From NCBI RefSeq assembly GCF_003202755.1, contig NZ_QGLK01000001.1, positions 62,001-126,000 of the forward strand: a stretch of 64,000 bases of DNA, read 5' to 3'. The stretch comes from Bifidobacterium asteroides (GTDB taxonomy: Bacteria; Actinomycetota; Actinomycetes; Actinomycetales; Bifidobacteriaceae). Under the pieces are notes generated by a model. The model worked only from the letters and a program-made list of their open reading frames with translations, was not told the origin of the DNA and ran no database searches. The position numbers were made by a program, and so were the translations under genes. Positions 7,553 through 16,471 of this stretch are shown piece by piece. How positions within the stretch are numbered: the first letter of the stretch is position 1; every line of letters starts with the position of its first letter.

Positions 7553-9190
7553 ATGAACCCAACCAGCCTTAGCCTGGGAGAGCCGGACTGGATCACGCTG
7601 ACCACCGATGCCGACAGGGAGACTGCGCCCGCAGGCAGGCCCTTCAGCATAGCCCCCGACGCGAAGGTCAGCCTCAAGGGCGGATCTGCGCTGACGGTCA
7701 GCCTGACCGCTGGCTTCACCCCCATCCGGTCCCTGGCCCTGCGCTGGACCAGACCCATGTCCTCCGACGACCTCTACCTGGGCGATGCCTGGGAGCGTGG
7801 CTACGGACGGATGGGTTTTCAGACCATGCGTGCCAACCGGTTCATGCCCTGGTACTTCCTGGCGGCAGGTCAGGAGCAGGCCGAGGGGTACGGGGTGGCC
7901 ACCGGGGCCAACGCTTTCTGCTTCTGGCAGGTCGATACGGCCGGCATCACCCTCTTCCTGGACCTGCGCAACGGCGGCACTGGCCTGGTGCTGGACGGGC
8001 GGGAGCTTGAAGTGGCCACCATCATTTGCCTGCAATATCCGCTCCAGGAGCGGTCTGGCGCCCCGGTCTTTGCTGTGGCCAGTGACTTCTGCTCCCGGAT
8101 CAGCCGCAATGGCCTTATGCCCCCTGAGCCGGTCTACGGGAGCAACAACTGGTACTACGCCTACGGGGACTCCAGCCGTTCCCGGATTCTTGCCGATGCC
8201 GAGTATCTGGCCGACCTGACTCAGGGCAACGCCAACCGCCCCACCATGGTTGTGGACGACGGCTGGCAGGACCACCACCGGCTTGAGGACTACAACGGCG
8301 GCCCCTGGCGGCGTGGCAACGAGAAGTTCGGCGACATGGGCGCCCTGGCCGACCAGATCAAGGCTATGGGCATCAAACCCGGCATCTGGTATCGTCCGCT
8401 CCTCAACGAGGACGAGACCATTACCGACCAGTTCAGGCTCCCGCACAACGGATGCCTGGACCCCTCAAACCCGCAGGCCCTGGACTACATCCGCCAGGAC
8501 ATCGCCCAGCTGGGGGAGTGGGGCTACCAGCTGGTCAAGCATGATTTCAGCACTTTCGACCTGCTGGGCAGGTGGGGTTTCCAGATGAATCCCTGGCCCA
8601 GCCCGGACGGCTGGCACTTCTACGACCGGAGCCTGACCAGCGCCCAGGTGGTCAAGCAGCTCTACCGGGCCATCTTCGAGCAGGCCACCAAGACCGGGAT
8701 GCTGGTCCAGGGATGCAATGTGGTCGGTCACCTGGGCGTCGGCTTCATGCAGATCAACCGGACCGGCGACGACACCAGCGGCCTGCAGTGGGAGCGGACC
8801 AGACAGATCGGGGTCAACACCCTGGCCTTCCGCCTGCCCCAGAACGGAAGCTTCTACGCCACCGACGCCGACTGCGTGGGCATATCCGACGCAATCGACT
8901 GGGAGCTCAACCGTCAGTGGATGGACCTCTTGGCGCGGACCGGCACTCCGCTCTTCTTCTCGGCCCGTCCCGGCAGCCTGACCGCCGACCAGGAGGACCA
9001 GCTCAGGCAGGCGCTGGCCCTAGCATCGACCGGCGGCGCCCATGCCATTCCCTCGGACTGGCTGGTCAATGACTGCCCTGAGATCTGGACTGATGATGGC
9101 GGCACCCACAGATACTCCTGGTATCAGCCGGCTGGTCTGGAGTTCTCGGAAATGCCCGAGCGCTACGACGGGTATCTTTCCGCCATTTAG
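7553..9190 (+). CDS. Second clan GH-D alpha-galactosidase-like hydrolase
   Basis: 545 aa, ATG at 7553 with AAGGAG nine bases upstream. It is a shorter, divergent GH36/GH27-like enzyme. A beta-rich N-terminal domain is followed by a barrel with VVDDGWQDHH near residues 230-240. The probable nucleophile is D331 in VKHDFSTFD, and the probable acid/base pair is D406-D407 in RTGDDTSG. No signal peptide is seen, so it is cytoplasmic. It lies 45 bases after the larger alpha-galactosidase and probably belongs to the same transcript. The two enzymes share little beyond clan motifs, so they may split substrates (for example melibiose/raffinose versus longer or decorated galactosides). The exact specificity cannot be read from sequence. 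Confidence 0.8.
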   Translation: MNPTSLSLGEPDWITLTTDADRETAPAGRPFSIAPDAKVSLKGGSALTVSLTAGFTPIRSLALRWTRPMSSDDLYLGDAWERGYGRMGFQTMRANRFMPWYFLAAGQEQAEGYGVATGANAFCFWQVDTAGITLFLDLRNGGTGLVLDGRELEVATIICLQYPLQERSGAPVFAVASDFCSRISRNGLMPPEPVYGSNNWYYAYGDSSRSRILADAEYLADLTQGNANRPTMVVDDGWQDHHRLEDYNGGPWRRGNEKFGDMGALADQIKAMGIKPGIWYRPLLNEDETITDQFRLPHNGCLDPSNPQALDYIRQDIAQLGEWGYQLVKHDFSTFDLLGRWGFQMNPWPSPDGWHFYDRSLTSAQVVKQLYRAIFEQATKTGMLVQGCNVVGHLGVGFMQINRTGDDTSGLQWERTRQIGVNTLAFRLPQNGSFYATDADCVGISDAIDWELNRQWMDLLARTGTPLFFSARPGSLTADQEDQLRQALALASTGGAHAIPSDWLVNDCPEIWTDDGGTHRYSWYQPAGLEFSEMPERYDGYLSAI

Positions 9191-9265
9191 AAGTAGATGA
9201 CGGCCGTGCTCGGTTGGGATGGGCACAGCCGCCAATTCGCCGGATTGCAGTGATGGGAACCCGAC

Positions 9266-9280
9266 CTTACTCGTGCGAAG
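9266..9280. repeat. 15-base direct repeat, copy 1 (copy 2 at 9706-9720)
   Basis: CTTACTCGTGCGAAG occurs identically at 9266-9280 and 9706-9720; the second copy encodes the C-terminal Ser-His-Glu-stop of the RCC1 protein. The repeat may be a remnant of duplication or recombination. Confidence 0.6.
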
Positions 9281-9471
9281 TACAGTGGGGAATATTCGAT
9301 AACGCCATTTACAGAGCCTCCCAAGAACTCTACCGACTGTCTCCCCAGCAGACGGTGCATCTCTTTCGTTTCCGCGTCTTTGTACAGTGATACAACCTTA
9401 TCATCGCGCAATGACTATGACAGCCTGATCCGGTGTTGGCGGAACTCATGGTTGACGGGATGAGTAAAACA

Positions 9472-9520
9472 ACGGCTGGGCTGGCTGTGGGTTTCTGCCT
9501 GTGGTTGGTCCAGCCGTGTT
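9472..9520. terminator. Putative bidirectional terminator hairpin
   Basis: Stem ACGGCTGG (9472-9479) pairs with CCAGCCGT (9510-9517), with AAAAC on the left and GTTT on the right. It sits between the alpha-galactosidase operon and the convergent RCC1 gene. Confidence 0.5.
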
Positions 9521-9706
9521 TCCCTCCCCTCCCAGGCGGGACGGGGCGTGCACGCCTGCCCTCGTGATTCTGCCTGAAGAAGTGTGGTAGGGGCGCGGGA
9601 GGAGTGTCAGCTCCCTTAGAGATTGAGCCATAAGTGACACTGGCCTCCCTGCTCCCCTTTGTGGGCCGGGGGCGGGGGGGGGGATTGATACGCCCCCTGT
9701 CCGGTC

Positions 9707-12700
9707 TTACTCGTGCGAAGCGTATGACAGACTATGTGTTTCCCTCCGGTGGCGGCGGGATGCCAGGACCCCGCCCATGCCCGTCATGCCGGTGGCCAGG
9801 GTCAGCAGGATGCCCTCCCCGCCGGCTTTGGGGAGCACGCCTGCAGGCGTGTACTCGTACCGGAGGGAGGTGTCCGGCTGCTGGGGTGCGTTGCCCATCG
9901 TGTAGTCCACGCTGACCGTGATCGTGCCCGGCACGTGTGCAGGTGCGAATACGGTGACAGTGTTGCCATAACGAGGGATCAGGTTTGTGCTGGAACTGGT
10001 GTCGAATCTGACGCCGGTGATCACCGGTTGCTGACTGAACACCGGCGGTACAGGAACAGGGCTATAACTCCATCTGGAGATGCTGTCATTGCCGAGCTGA
10101 CCATCGGTGTTGCCTCCCCAGGCGTGGACGTTTCCGTCGCTGCCCGCTGCCAGTGAATGATTGGCTCCGCAGCTGACCTGTACAGCCTTCAGCCAGGGGC
10201 CGCTTGAGCTCGTGGATTGCGCAGAGGCGAACACCCGCACAGGGGAAGAAAGATTGCTCGTGCCATCGTTGCCGAGCTGACCAGAGGTGTTGTCTCCCCA
10301 GGCGTAGGCGTATCCGTCGCTGCCCACGGCCAGGGAATGATAGCCTCCGGCGTTGACTTGCACGTAGGTGAAGTCTGCGGGCGCGTCTGCAGGTTTCTTC
10401 ACCTTGACCGGCGTATTCTTCTTAGTTTCCGTCCCGTCGCCGAGCTGGCCACTGCCGTTGTCTCCCCAGGCGTAGGCGTTGCCGTCGCTGCCCACGGCCA
10501 GGGAATGATAGCCTCCGGTGCTGACCTGTGTGTAGGTGAAGTCTGCGGGCGCGTCTGCAGGTTTCTTCACCTTGACCGGCGTATTCTTCTTAGTTTCCGT
10601 CCCGTCGCCGAGCCGGCCACTGCCGTTGTCTCCCCAGGCGTAGGCGTTGCCGTCGCTGCCCACGGCCAGCGAATGCAGGTTTCCGGCGCTGACCTGCACG
10701 TAGGTGATGTCTGCGGGCGCGTCTGCAGGTCTATTCACCTTGACCGGCGTATTCTGATTAAAGGAGGTGTACTTCCCGTCGCCGAGCCGGCCACTGCCGT
10801 TGCTTCCCCATGCGTAGACGTTGCCGTCGCTGCCCAGGGCCAGCGAATGCCGACTTCCGGTGCTGACTTGCACGTAGGTGAAGTCCGCGGGCGCGTCTGC
10901 AGGTTTCCTCGCCTTGACCGGCGTTCTTCTTTGCTCGTATGTCCCGTCGCCGAGCTCGCCATAGGAGTTGTCTCCCCAGCCGTAGGCGTTGCCGTCGCTG
11001 CCCAGGGCCAGGGACTGATAGCTTCCGCCGCTGACCTGCATGTAGGTGAAGTCCGCGGGCGCGTCTGCAGGCTTCCTGACCATGACCGGCGTATACCGGT
11101 GAGTGTTTGTTCCGTCGCCGAGCTCGCCAAACGTGTTGTCTCCCCAGGCGTAGGCGTTGCCGTCGCTGCCCACCGCCAAAGAAAAGTACATGGTACTACC
11201 GTCGTATGTTGATGTGCTGACTTGGCTGAATCTTATGCCTCGGCTGGTGTTTGGCGGGGTGATGGTGGTGGAGTTGCCGCCCAGCTGGCTGCCCTGGCTG
11301 GGGCTTATGCTCCACGTGTTGTTCCGGTTTTTGGGCGTCCATTTGGCGGTGAGGGTGAGGTTCTGGGTGACGGGCTTGCTGAAGTCGTAGGCGATTTCCC
11401 CGATGAACCATCCGTCGAACAGGTAGCCTTCTCGCACCGGGTCGGGGGAGGGCCGCTTCACCCTGCCGTACGGGTAGGATACCTGTTGGGGTTCGGGTGC
11501 CCGGCTTCCCTTGGCTGTATTGAATGTGACCTGGTGGGTGGTGTCTTGTTGGTCGTTTCTGGTCAGGGTCTGGTCGATGGTGTAGTTGAGGTTTTTGGTG
11601 AAGGGCTGGCCGTCCTGCCTGCCGGTGATGAGAATAGTGGTTGGTCCCGGCTTGCTGGCGGGCATGTCCGCCCGCCATGAGTCGTTGCTCCTGGTGAGTT
11701 TGAGCGGCTGTCCGTCCATGCTGGCTGATTCCAGGTTGGGCGCTGTGGTGGTGTTGATGCTGGCTGGCTTGTCTGGATGGCTTTGAGGGTCCAGGCTCCA
11801 CGTGAACATGTTGCCCTGCCTGCTGATGGCGGTGATCCTGTTGCCGACCTCGGCGGCCTGCGTGTACGGCTGGCTTCCGTCGTCCGCCTGGGTGGGTGTT
11901 TCGCCTGGCTCCCAGGCCCAAATGTGGCCCTCCGTGTCGGTGATGACGGCCTGGCTATCATTGGCTGTGATCGAGTCGGCTTTCATGCTTTCCGGCAGGC
12001 TGACCGCTGTGGGGCTGTTCTTGCCATCGGCCAGGTACCGGGTTTGCCCGTCCGCGTCCAGGAGGAGGAACCCCTGGTTGAGGGCTTGGGCCTGGACGGT
12101 GCGCGTGCCCGGGTCCTGCTTGATGCGTGCGGGCTTGGCGTTTCCGGTATCGGCCGTCTCCCAGGTCCAGGCCTGCCCGTCAGCGTCCACGATGAGGATC
12201 CGGCTGCCGGAGGCGACGGCGGAAACGGCCTGCGCCTTTCCGGGCAGGCTGGCCGTGGTCTGCTTGGTGAATTTCGAGTTCAGGTCCTGGCTGTCGGCAT
12301 TGCTCGTCTGATAGGCGTGGGCTTGTCCCTGCTGGTCCACGGCCAGGAGCCGGTCGTCGTTGATGCTGATGCTGGTGAACCTGGTGTCCTGGCCGGTGTC
12401 GAGGATCGTGGGCGTCGACTGCTGGCTGGTCCGGGTGTAGATGTGCTGGTCGGATCCCAAGACGGCCTGCCAATGGCTGCCGGCTGCGGCCTGCAGGTAG
12501 CGGAACCCTTCAGGAGCCTGAACAGGGGCGGGAGCCTGCTTGGGCGTGCCCTCCTGCGTCCAGGCGTGGAGGCGGCCGTCCCCGGTCAGGCCAATAGTCT
12601 GGCCGCCTGCGGTTTGGATGCTGACGTAGCAGGGCTCCTGCCTGTCGGGCGGGCTGATGGCCAGGCGGGCGCCGGAGGCGGGCCCGTGGTCCGGGCTCAG

Positions 12701-13240
12701 CGTCCAGTCCGTGGTCTTCGACCACTGGGCTTTCAGGGTCGTGTCCTGGAGGATGGGAGTCTGCAAGTCGAAAGGCTGGCCGTCATGAGTCCACCCGTCG
12801 AACCGGAAGCCTTGACGCTGAGGATTCTCTTGCGGGGCAGCGGCGAGGGTGCCGGTTTTCACGGTTGTTTGTGTGGGCTTGCTGCCGTCGGCCGGGTCGA
12901 AACGCACCATGTGCGAAGCCTGATCCTCCGTCTTGTCGGCCGACTTGGCTGTAGCGGAGCCTGCGCTGTCGGGTGTGCCCGTCGTCGATGACGGGGTGCT
13001 AGGCGTGGGGCTTAATGGCGTGGCGGCTTGTATCGGCGAGGGCGAGGAAAGGGGAGTGTCTGTTGCGCTGCCGGGGAGAGTGGCGGAGGCCCCTTCAGCT
13101 ACGCGAGGGGTTTGAAGACCCCCTCCCCCGGAGGGGACAGGAGCGTCGTCTTGGGCGGATGCGATACCCAGGCCTGCCAGCAGCCCCAGCAGGACGATCA
13201 TCATCGCCATGATGCGACGCAGCCGGGAAACCAGACGCAT
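9707..13240 (-). CDS. Large wall-anchored surface protein with InlB/Flg_new and RCC1 repeats
   Basis: 1177 aa, ATG at 13240 with GAAGGGG upstream. A signal peptide (about residues 1-30, ending Ala-Ser-Ala-Gln) is followed by a Ser/Thr/Pro-rich stretch. Two InlB B-repeat/Flg_new modules (about 110-175 and 570-640, each ending FDGW...W) bracket an irregular beta-propeller-like segment. A run of RCC1 repeats of about 56 residues follows (core SLAVGSDGNAYAWGDN...QLGDGT). The C-terminus has LPKAG, a hydrophobic helix and a basic tail, a sortase signal with Ala in place of Thr. It is probably displayed on the cell wall for host or surface interaction. A function beyond binding cannot be assigned. 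Confidence 0.85.
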   Translation of the reverse strand: MRLVSRLRRIMAMMIVLLGLLAGLGIASAQDDAPVPSGGGGLQTPRVAEGASATLPGSATDTPLSSPSPIQAATPLSPTPSTPSSTTGTPDSAGSATAKSADKTEDQASHMVRFDPADGSKPTQTTVKTGTLAAAPQENPQRQGFRFDGWTHDGQPFDLQTPILQDTTLKAQWSKTTDWTLSPDHGPASGARLAISPPDRQEPCYVSIQTAGGQTIGLTGDGRLHAWTQEGTPKQAPAPVQAPEGFRYLQAAAGSHWQAVLGSDQHIYTRTSQQSTPTILDTGQDTRFTSISINDDRLLAVDQQGQAHAYQTSNADSQDLNSKFTKQTTASLPGKAQAVSAVASGSRILIVDADGQAWTWETADTGNAKPARIKQDPGTRTVQAQALNQGFLLLDADGQTRYLADGKNSPTAVSLPESMKADSITANDSQAVITDTEGHIWAWEPGETPTQADDGSQPYTQAAEVGNRITAISRQGNMFTWSLDPQSHPDKPASINTTTAPNLESASMDGQPLKLTRSNDSWRADMPASKPGPTTILITGRQDGQPFTKNLNYTIDQTLTRNDQQDTTHQVTFNTAKGSRAPEPQQVSYPYGRVKRPSPDPVREGYLFDGWFIGEIAYDFSKPVTQNLTLTAKWTPKNRNNTWSISPSQGSQLGGNSTTITPPNTSRGIRFSQVSTSTYDGSTMYFSLAVGSDGNAYAWGDNTFGELGDGTNTHRYTPVMVRKPADAPADFTYMQVSGGSYQSLALGSDGNAYGWGDNSYGELGDGTYEQRRTPVKARKPADAPADFTYVQVSTGSRHSLALGSDGNVYAWGSNGSGRLGDGKYTSFNQNTPVKVNRPADAPADITYVQVSAGNLHSLAVGSDGNAYAWGDNGSGRLGDGTETKKNTPVKVKKPADAPADFTYTQVSTGGYHSLAVGSDGNAYAWGDNGSGQLGDGTETKKNTPVKVKKPADAPADFTYVQVNAGGYHSLAVGSDGYAYAWGDNTSGQLGNDGTSNLSSPVRVFASAQSTSSSGPWLKAVQVSCGANHSLAAGSDGNVHAWGGNTDGQLGNDSISRWSYSPVPVPPVFSQQPVITGVRFDTSSSTNLIPRYGNTVTVFAPAHVPGTITVSVDYTMGNAPQQPDTSLRYEYTPAGVLPKAGGEGILLTLATGMTGMGGVLASRRHRRETHSLSYASHE
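10230..11190 (-). repeat. Tandem RCC1-coding repeats, about 168 bases per unit
   Basis: Nearly identical units recur inside the surface-protein gene; for example the block beginning at 10404 is repeated at 10572, exactly 168 bases (56 codons) later. Such identity allows copy number to change by recombination. Confidence 0.85.
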
Positions 13241-13461
13241 GAAACCAAAACCCCTTCACCAAACACCAAATAGAGCAAACGCCGCTTGCCCAGACAAGGC
13301 TCTTCCTATCGGAAAGCCCTTCTACCTGCCAACGCTGGCCCTGCATCGGATTGCAGGAGCTAATGGTGGAAGCTAGCCGTCTTCTCGATGCCCCTCACTT
13401 TTTACCCTACCACCCAGCCAACAAATGACATACAGCCGCATCAGGAGCACTCGAATACTAC

Positions 13462-13500
13462 AGGGTCCAGCCTCCTGCTATCTGCGGGAGGCTGGACCCT
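13462..13500. terminator. Terminator hairpin downstream of ppc
   Basis: A perfect 14-base stem AGGGTCCAGCCTCC (13462-13475) pairs with GGAGGCTGGACCCT (13487-13500) around an 11-base loop, 20 bases after the ppc stop. The T-tract is poor. Confidence 0.7.
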
Positions 13501-13519
13501 TAAACTTGCCAAGCGGGGA

Positions 13520-16279
13520 TCAGCCGGTGTTCTGCAGGCCGGCGGCGACACCCGAAACGGTGCAGAGGATCAGGTAGATGAAGTCAGCCTGTTGGCTCTT
13601 GCTGAGCTCCTCCTTGTCGTTGCGACGACGCAGGGCCCGCAGGGCGCGCACCTGGGTCACCGACAGGGCATCCACATAGGGAGAGCGGATCCGGATGGCC
13701 TGGCCCAGCACGTGGCGGTGCTGCAGGGGCCACTCGTCGCCCACGATCTGCAGAACCCACTTGCGGGTCAGCTCCATCTCCGAGAGGACCTTCTGGCTCA
13801 GGTCGTCCCGGTCGCCCAGGGAGAGGTACATCTTGGCGATGCGCTCGTCGGTCTTGGCCAGGCTCATCTCGATGTTGTCGATGAAGGTGCTGAAGAGCGG
13901 CCACTCCTCGTAGGCCTGACGCAGGGTCTCCAGGTCGCCGAACTTCTCGCAGGCGGTGCCCAGGCCGTACCAGGCGGCCAGGTTGATTCGGGCCTGCGCC
14001 CAAGAGAAGACCCAGGGTATGGTCCGCAGATCGTCCAAGGACTTGGCGCCCAGGCCGCGCTTGGCCGGCCGGGAGCCGATGGGCAGCAGGCCGATCTCGT
14101 TCAGAGGCGTCACGATGGAGAACCAGGGGGCGAAGTCCGGCGTGTGCAGCAGATCCAGGAAGCGCTCGTGGGCTGCCTGATCCAGTTTGTCGGCCATGTC
14201 CGCGTACTTCTCGGTCATGGTGGTGTTGCGCTCCTCCACGCTGGGCGCGGACTGGAGCAGTGTGGCCGCCGCCACGGACTCGATGTGGCGGATGGCCAGG
14301 ACCGGGTTGCCGTAGCGGGCGAAGATGACCTCGCCCTGTTCGGTCAGCTTGAACCGGCAGTTGACCGAGCCCACAGGCTGGGCCAGCACGGCACGGTTTG
14401 CAGGGCCGCCGCCACGGCCTACGGCGCCGCCGCGTCCGTGGAAGAGGGTCAGGTCGATGTCATGGCTCTCGGCCCACTTGGCGATGCGCTCCTGGGCGGA
14501 GTGCAGGGCCAGGGTCGCCGAGACGGGGCCGGCATCCTTGGAGGAGTCGGAGTAGCCCAGCATGACTTCCATCTTGTTGCCGGTCTCCTTGAGCCGGGCC
14601 TGGACCTCGGGGATCTTGATGATCTCCTCCAGCACGTCCACCGAGTTCTGCAGGTCCTCCAGCTGTTCGAACAGGGGGATCACGTCGATGACGGGCACAT
14701 CCTCGGCATGCTCGAAGGCCAGCCGGTTGAGCTCGTAGACGTCCTTGACGTTCTGCGCTGACTTGGTGAAGGAGATGATGTAGCGGCGAGCAGCCTTCTG
14801 GCCGTTGCGCTTCTGGATGGCTCCCAGAGCCCGGAAGGTGTCGAGCACCTCGTGGGTCATGGGCTGCAGCTCGCCGCGCTCGCCGTGCAGGCCGTGCTCG
14901 CGGATGTCCTCCAGGGCGCGGGCGTGGACCAGGGAGTGCTGGCGGAACTCCATCTCCACCATGTGGAAGCCGAAGGTCTGGGCCTGCCAGATCAGATCCT
15001 GCAAGGGGCCGTAGGCCTGACGGGCCGCGCCCGCCTTGGCCAGGGAGTCCTGGACTACGCGCAGGTCGGCGATGAAGTCGTCGCAGTCGGCATACATGAG
15101 GTCGGCATCACGCTGGATGGTGGCCTGCAGACGGTCGGCGATGACCAGGACCACGGCCCGGTGCAGCTCGTTGTGCGAGATGGTGGTGGCCCGATCGGTC
15201 AGGCGCTCGCTCATCTCCTTCTGGTGGCTCCACAGGCTCCTCAGCTCAGGGCTGGGGGGCGTGGTGGTCACCTCCATGGTCATGTTGCGGCCCACGGTGG
15301 TGGTGGCCTTGACCAGGGCCTTGAGCATGTGGTCCGAGAACTTGCGCGCCACCTTGCGCGAGACCTTGGCGGTCACATTGGGGTTGCCGTCGCGGTCGGA
15401 GCCGATCCAGCTGCCCGGGTGGAAGAAGGCGGGGCAGACGGGCTTGACCATGCCGGCCTTCTTGCCCAGCATCCAGTCGTCGAAGCGGCGGTAGACCTTG
15501 GGAATGGTCTCGAAGAGCGTAGCGTCGAAGATGTCCAAAATGGTGTTGGCCTCTTCGACGGGTGTAGGCTTCTTGGCTGCAATGGGCGAAGTGCGGAAGA
15601 GGGCGTCGATCTCGTTGTGCAGCAGACGCTCGTTCTCCTCCAGCTCGGAACCGCCCAAACCGCGGCGAACGGCCAGTAGATTGGCAATGCGCCGGATCTT
15701 GCCCTCCACGGCCTTGCGCCGCGCCTCGGTCGGGTGTGCGGTGAAGACGGGGTGGAACTCCAGCTTCTCCAGCAGCTCCGAGGCCTTGGCCGGACCCATC
15801 TCCTGAAGGAGCTGGCTGTAGGCGCTGGTCATCTCGTTGATGGGGTCGGTGCCTTTGACCTCAAGGTTCACCTTGCCCTCGCGCTCATGCAAGACCTTCA
15901 CCCGGTAGTTCTCCTCGCAGAGGTTGGCCAGATGGAAGTAGGTGGTCAAAGCACGGGCCAGCAGCTGGGAATCCTTGACTGAGGTGTCGTCGATCAGGGC
16001 CACGGCCTTGGACAGGCCGTCCTCATCAGGCACGGGATCCGAGGGGTGGCGGTTGAAGTGCTCGGCGCTGGCCGTCATCACGTCCTCGCGCAGGGAGTCG
16101 AAGCGCTTGAGCAGCTGTTGATCGAATTCCCCCAACACATCCCTGAGCAGCCGCAGGCACAAGGCCATGTCCTCATCCAACGATTGAGGCAGCTTGCGTT
16201 CCTCAGGCCCCTTGGTCCCGGTGCCGGACGTGACCAAGGTCGCATCGGCAGCCGTGATTTGCTGATTACTGTCTGTCAT
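13520..16279 (-). CDS. ppc: Phosphoenolpyruvate carboxylase
   Basis: 919 aa, the usual bacterial length; ATG at 16279 is preceded by AAGGAGG. It carboxylates phosphoenolpyruvate to oxaloacetate, the anaplerotic route in bifidobacteria, which lack a full TCA cycle. Family signatures are intact: the catalytic-His motif FTAHPTEARRK, GSWIGSDRDGNPNV, GYSDSSKDAG, and the glycine-rich FHGRGGAVGRGGGP loop. The C-terminus ends Gln-Asn-Thr-Gly, as is typical for the family. The enzyme is cytoplasmic. The gene appears monocistronic, diverging from the ThrE-like exporter gene. Confidence 0.98.
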   Translation of the reverse strand: MTDSNQQITAADATLVTSGTGTKGPEERKLPQSLDEDMALCLRLLRDVLGEFDQQLLKRFDSLREDVMTASAEHFNRHPSDPVPDEDGLSKAVALIDDTSVKDSQLLARALTTYFHLANLCEENYRVKVLHEREGKVNLEVKGTDPINEMTSAYSQLLQEMGPAKASELLEKLEFHPVFTAHPTEARRKAVEGKIRRIANLLAVRRGLGGSELEENERLLHNEIDALFRTSPIAAKKPTPVEEANTILDIFDATLFETIPKVYRRFDDWMLGKKAGMVKPVCPAFFHPGSWIGSDRDGNPNVTAKVSRKVARKFSDHMLKALVKATTTVGRNMTMEVTTTPPSPELRSLWSHQKEMSERLTDRATTISHNELHRAVVLVIADRLQATIQRDADLMYADCDDFIADLRVVQDSLAKAGAARQAYGPLQDLIWQAQTFGFHMVEMEFRQHSLVHARALEDIREHGLHGERGELQPMTHEVLDTFRALGAIQKRNGQKAARRYIISFTKSAQNVKDVYELNRLAFEHAEDVPVIDVIPLFEQLEDLQNSVDVLEEIIKIPEVQARLKETGNKMEVMLGYSDSSKDAGPVSATLALHSAQERIAKWAESHDIDLTLFHGRGGAVGRGGGPANRAVLAQPVGSVNCRFKLTEQGEVIFARYGNPVLAIRHIESVAAATLLQSAPSVEERNTTMTEKYADMADKLDQAAHERFLDLLHTPDFAPWFSIVTPLNEIGLLPIGSRPAKRGLGAKSLDDLRTIPWVFSWAQARINLAAWYGLGTACEKFGDLETLRQAYEEWPLFSTFIDNIEMSLAKTDERIAKMYLSLGDRDDLSQKVLSEMELTRKWVLQIVGDEWPLQHRHVLGQAIRIRSPYVDALSVTQVRALRALRRRNDKEELSKSQQADFIYLILCTVSGVAAGLQNTG

Positions 16280-16471
16280 CAGTCCTCCTTATCGAGCCGC
16301 AGGTTGCCCGGTCTTCGACCATTCCACGGCTCCTCCGCGGTTATTGGTGATCGGCGTTGCAGGCCCACAGCCTTCGGTTCGATGGCTCGCGGCCTATTCT
16401 AGGACGCTTTCGGGTCGAATACGTTTCATGGTCCCATGCGGCGGTGCCGCGGTACGTGACCCGGATGGAGT

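Larger units (their letters stand above)
9191..9706. other. 515-base region without a gene, between convergent units
   Basis: No convincing gene is present. It holds a hairpin at 9472-9517 and a run of ten G (9674-9683) beside GC-rich inverted sequence. It also holds one copy of a 15-base repeat (9266-9280), whose second copy (9706-9720) overlaps the last codons of the following gene. Confidence 0.6.

Noticed and set aside
10230-11190. Regularly spaced repeats that could suggest a CRISPR array
   Set aside because: The unit is 168 bases, keeps the reading frame and encodes RCC1 repeats; no cas genes or short spacers are present.
10217-11212. Long open frame on the plus strand opposite the RCC1 gene
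   Set aside because: It mirrors the repeated GC-rich antisense codons, gives repetitive protein with no family resemblance, and the minus-strand gene explains the region.
13388-14761. Open frame of more than 450 codons antisense to ppc
   Set aside because: ppc is complete on the minus strand with all motifs; the antisense frame is a GC-bias shadow.
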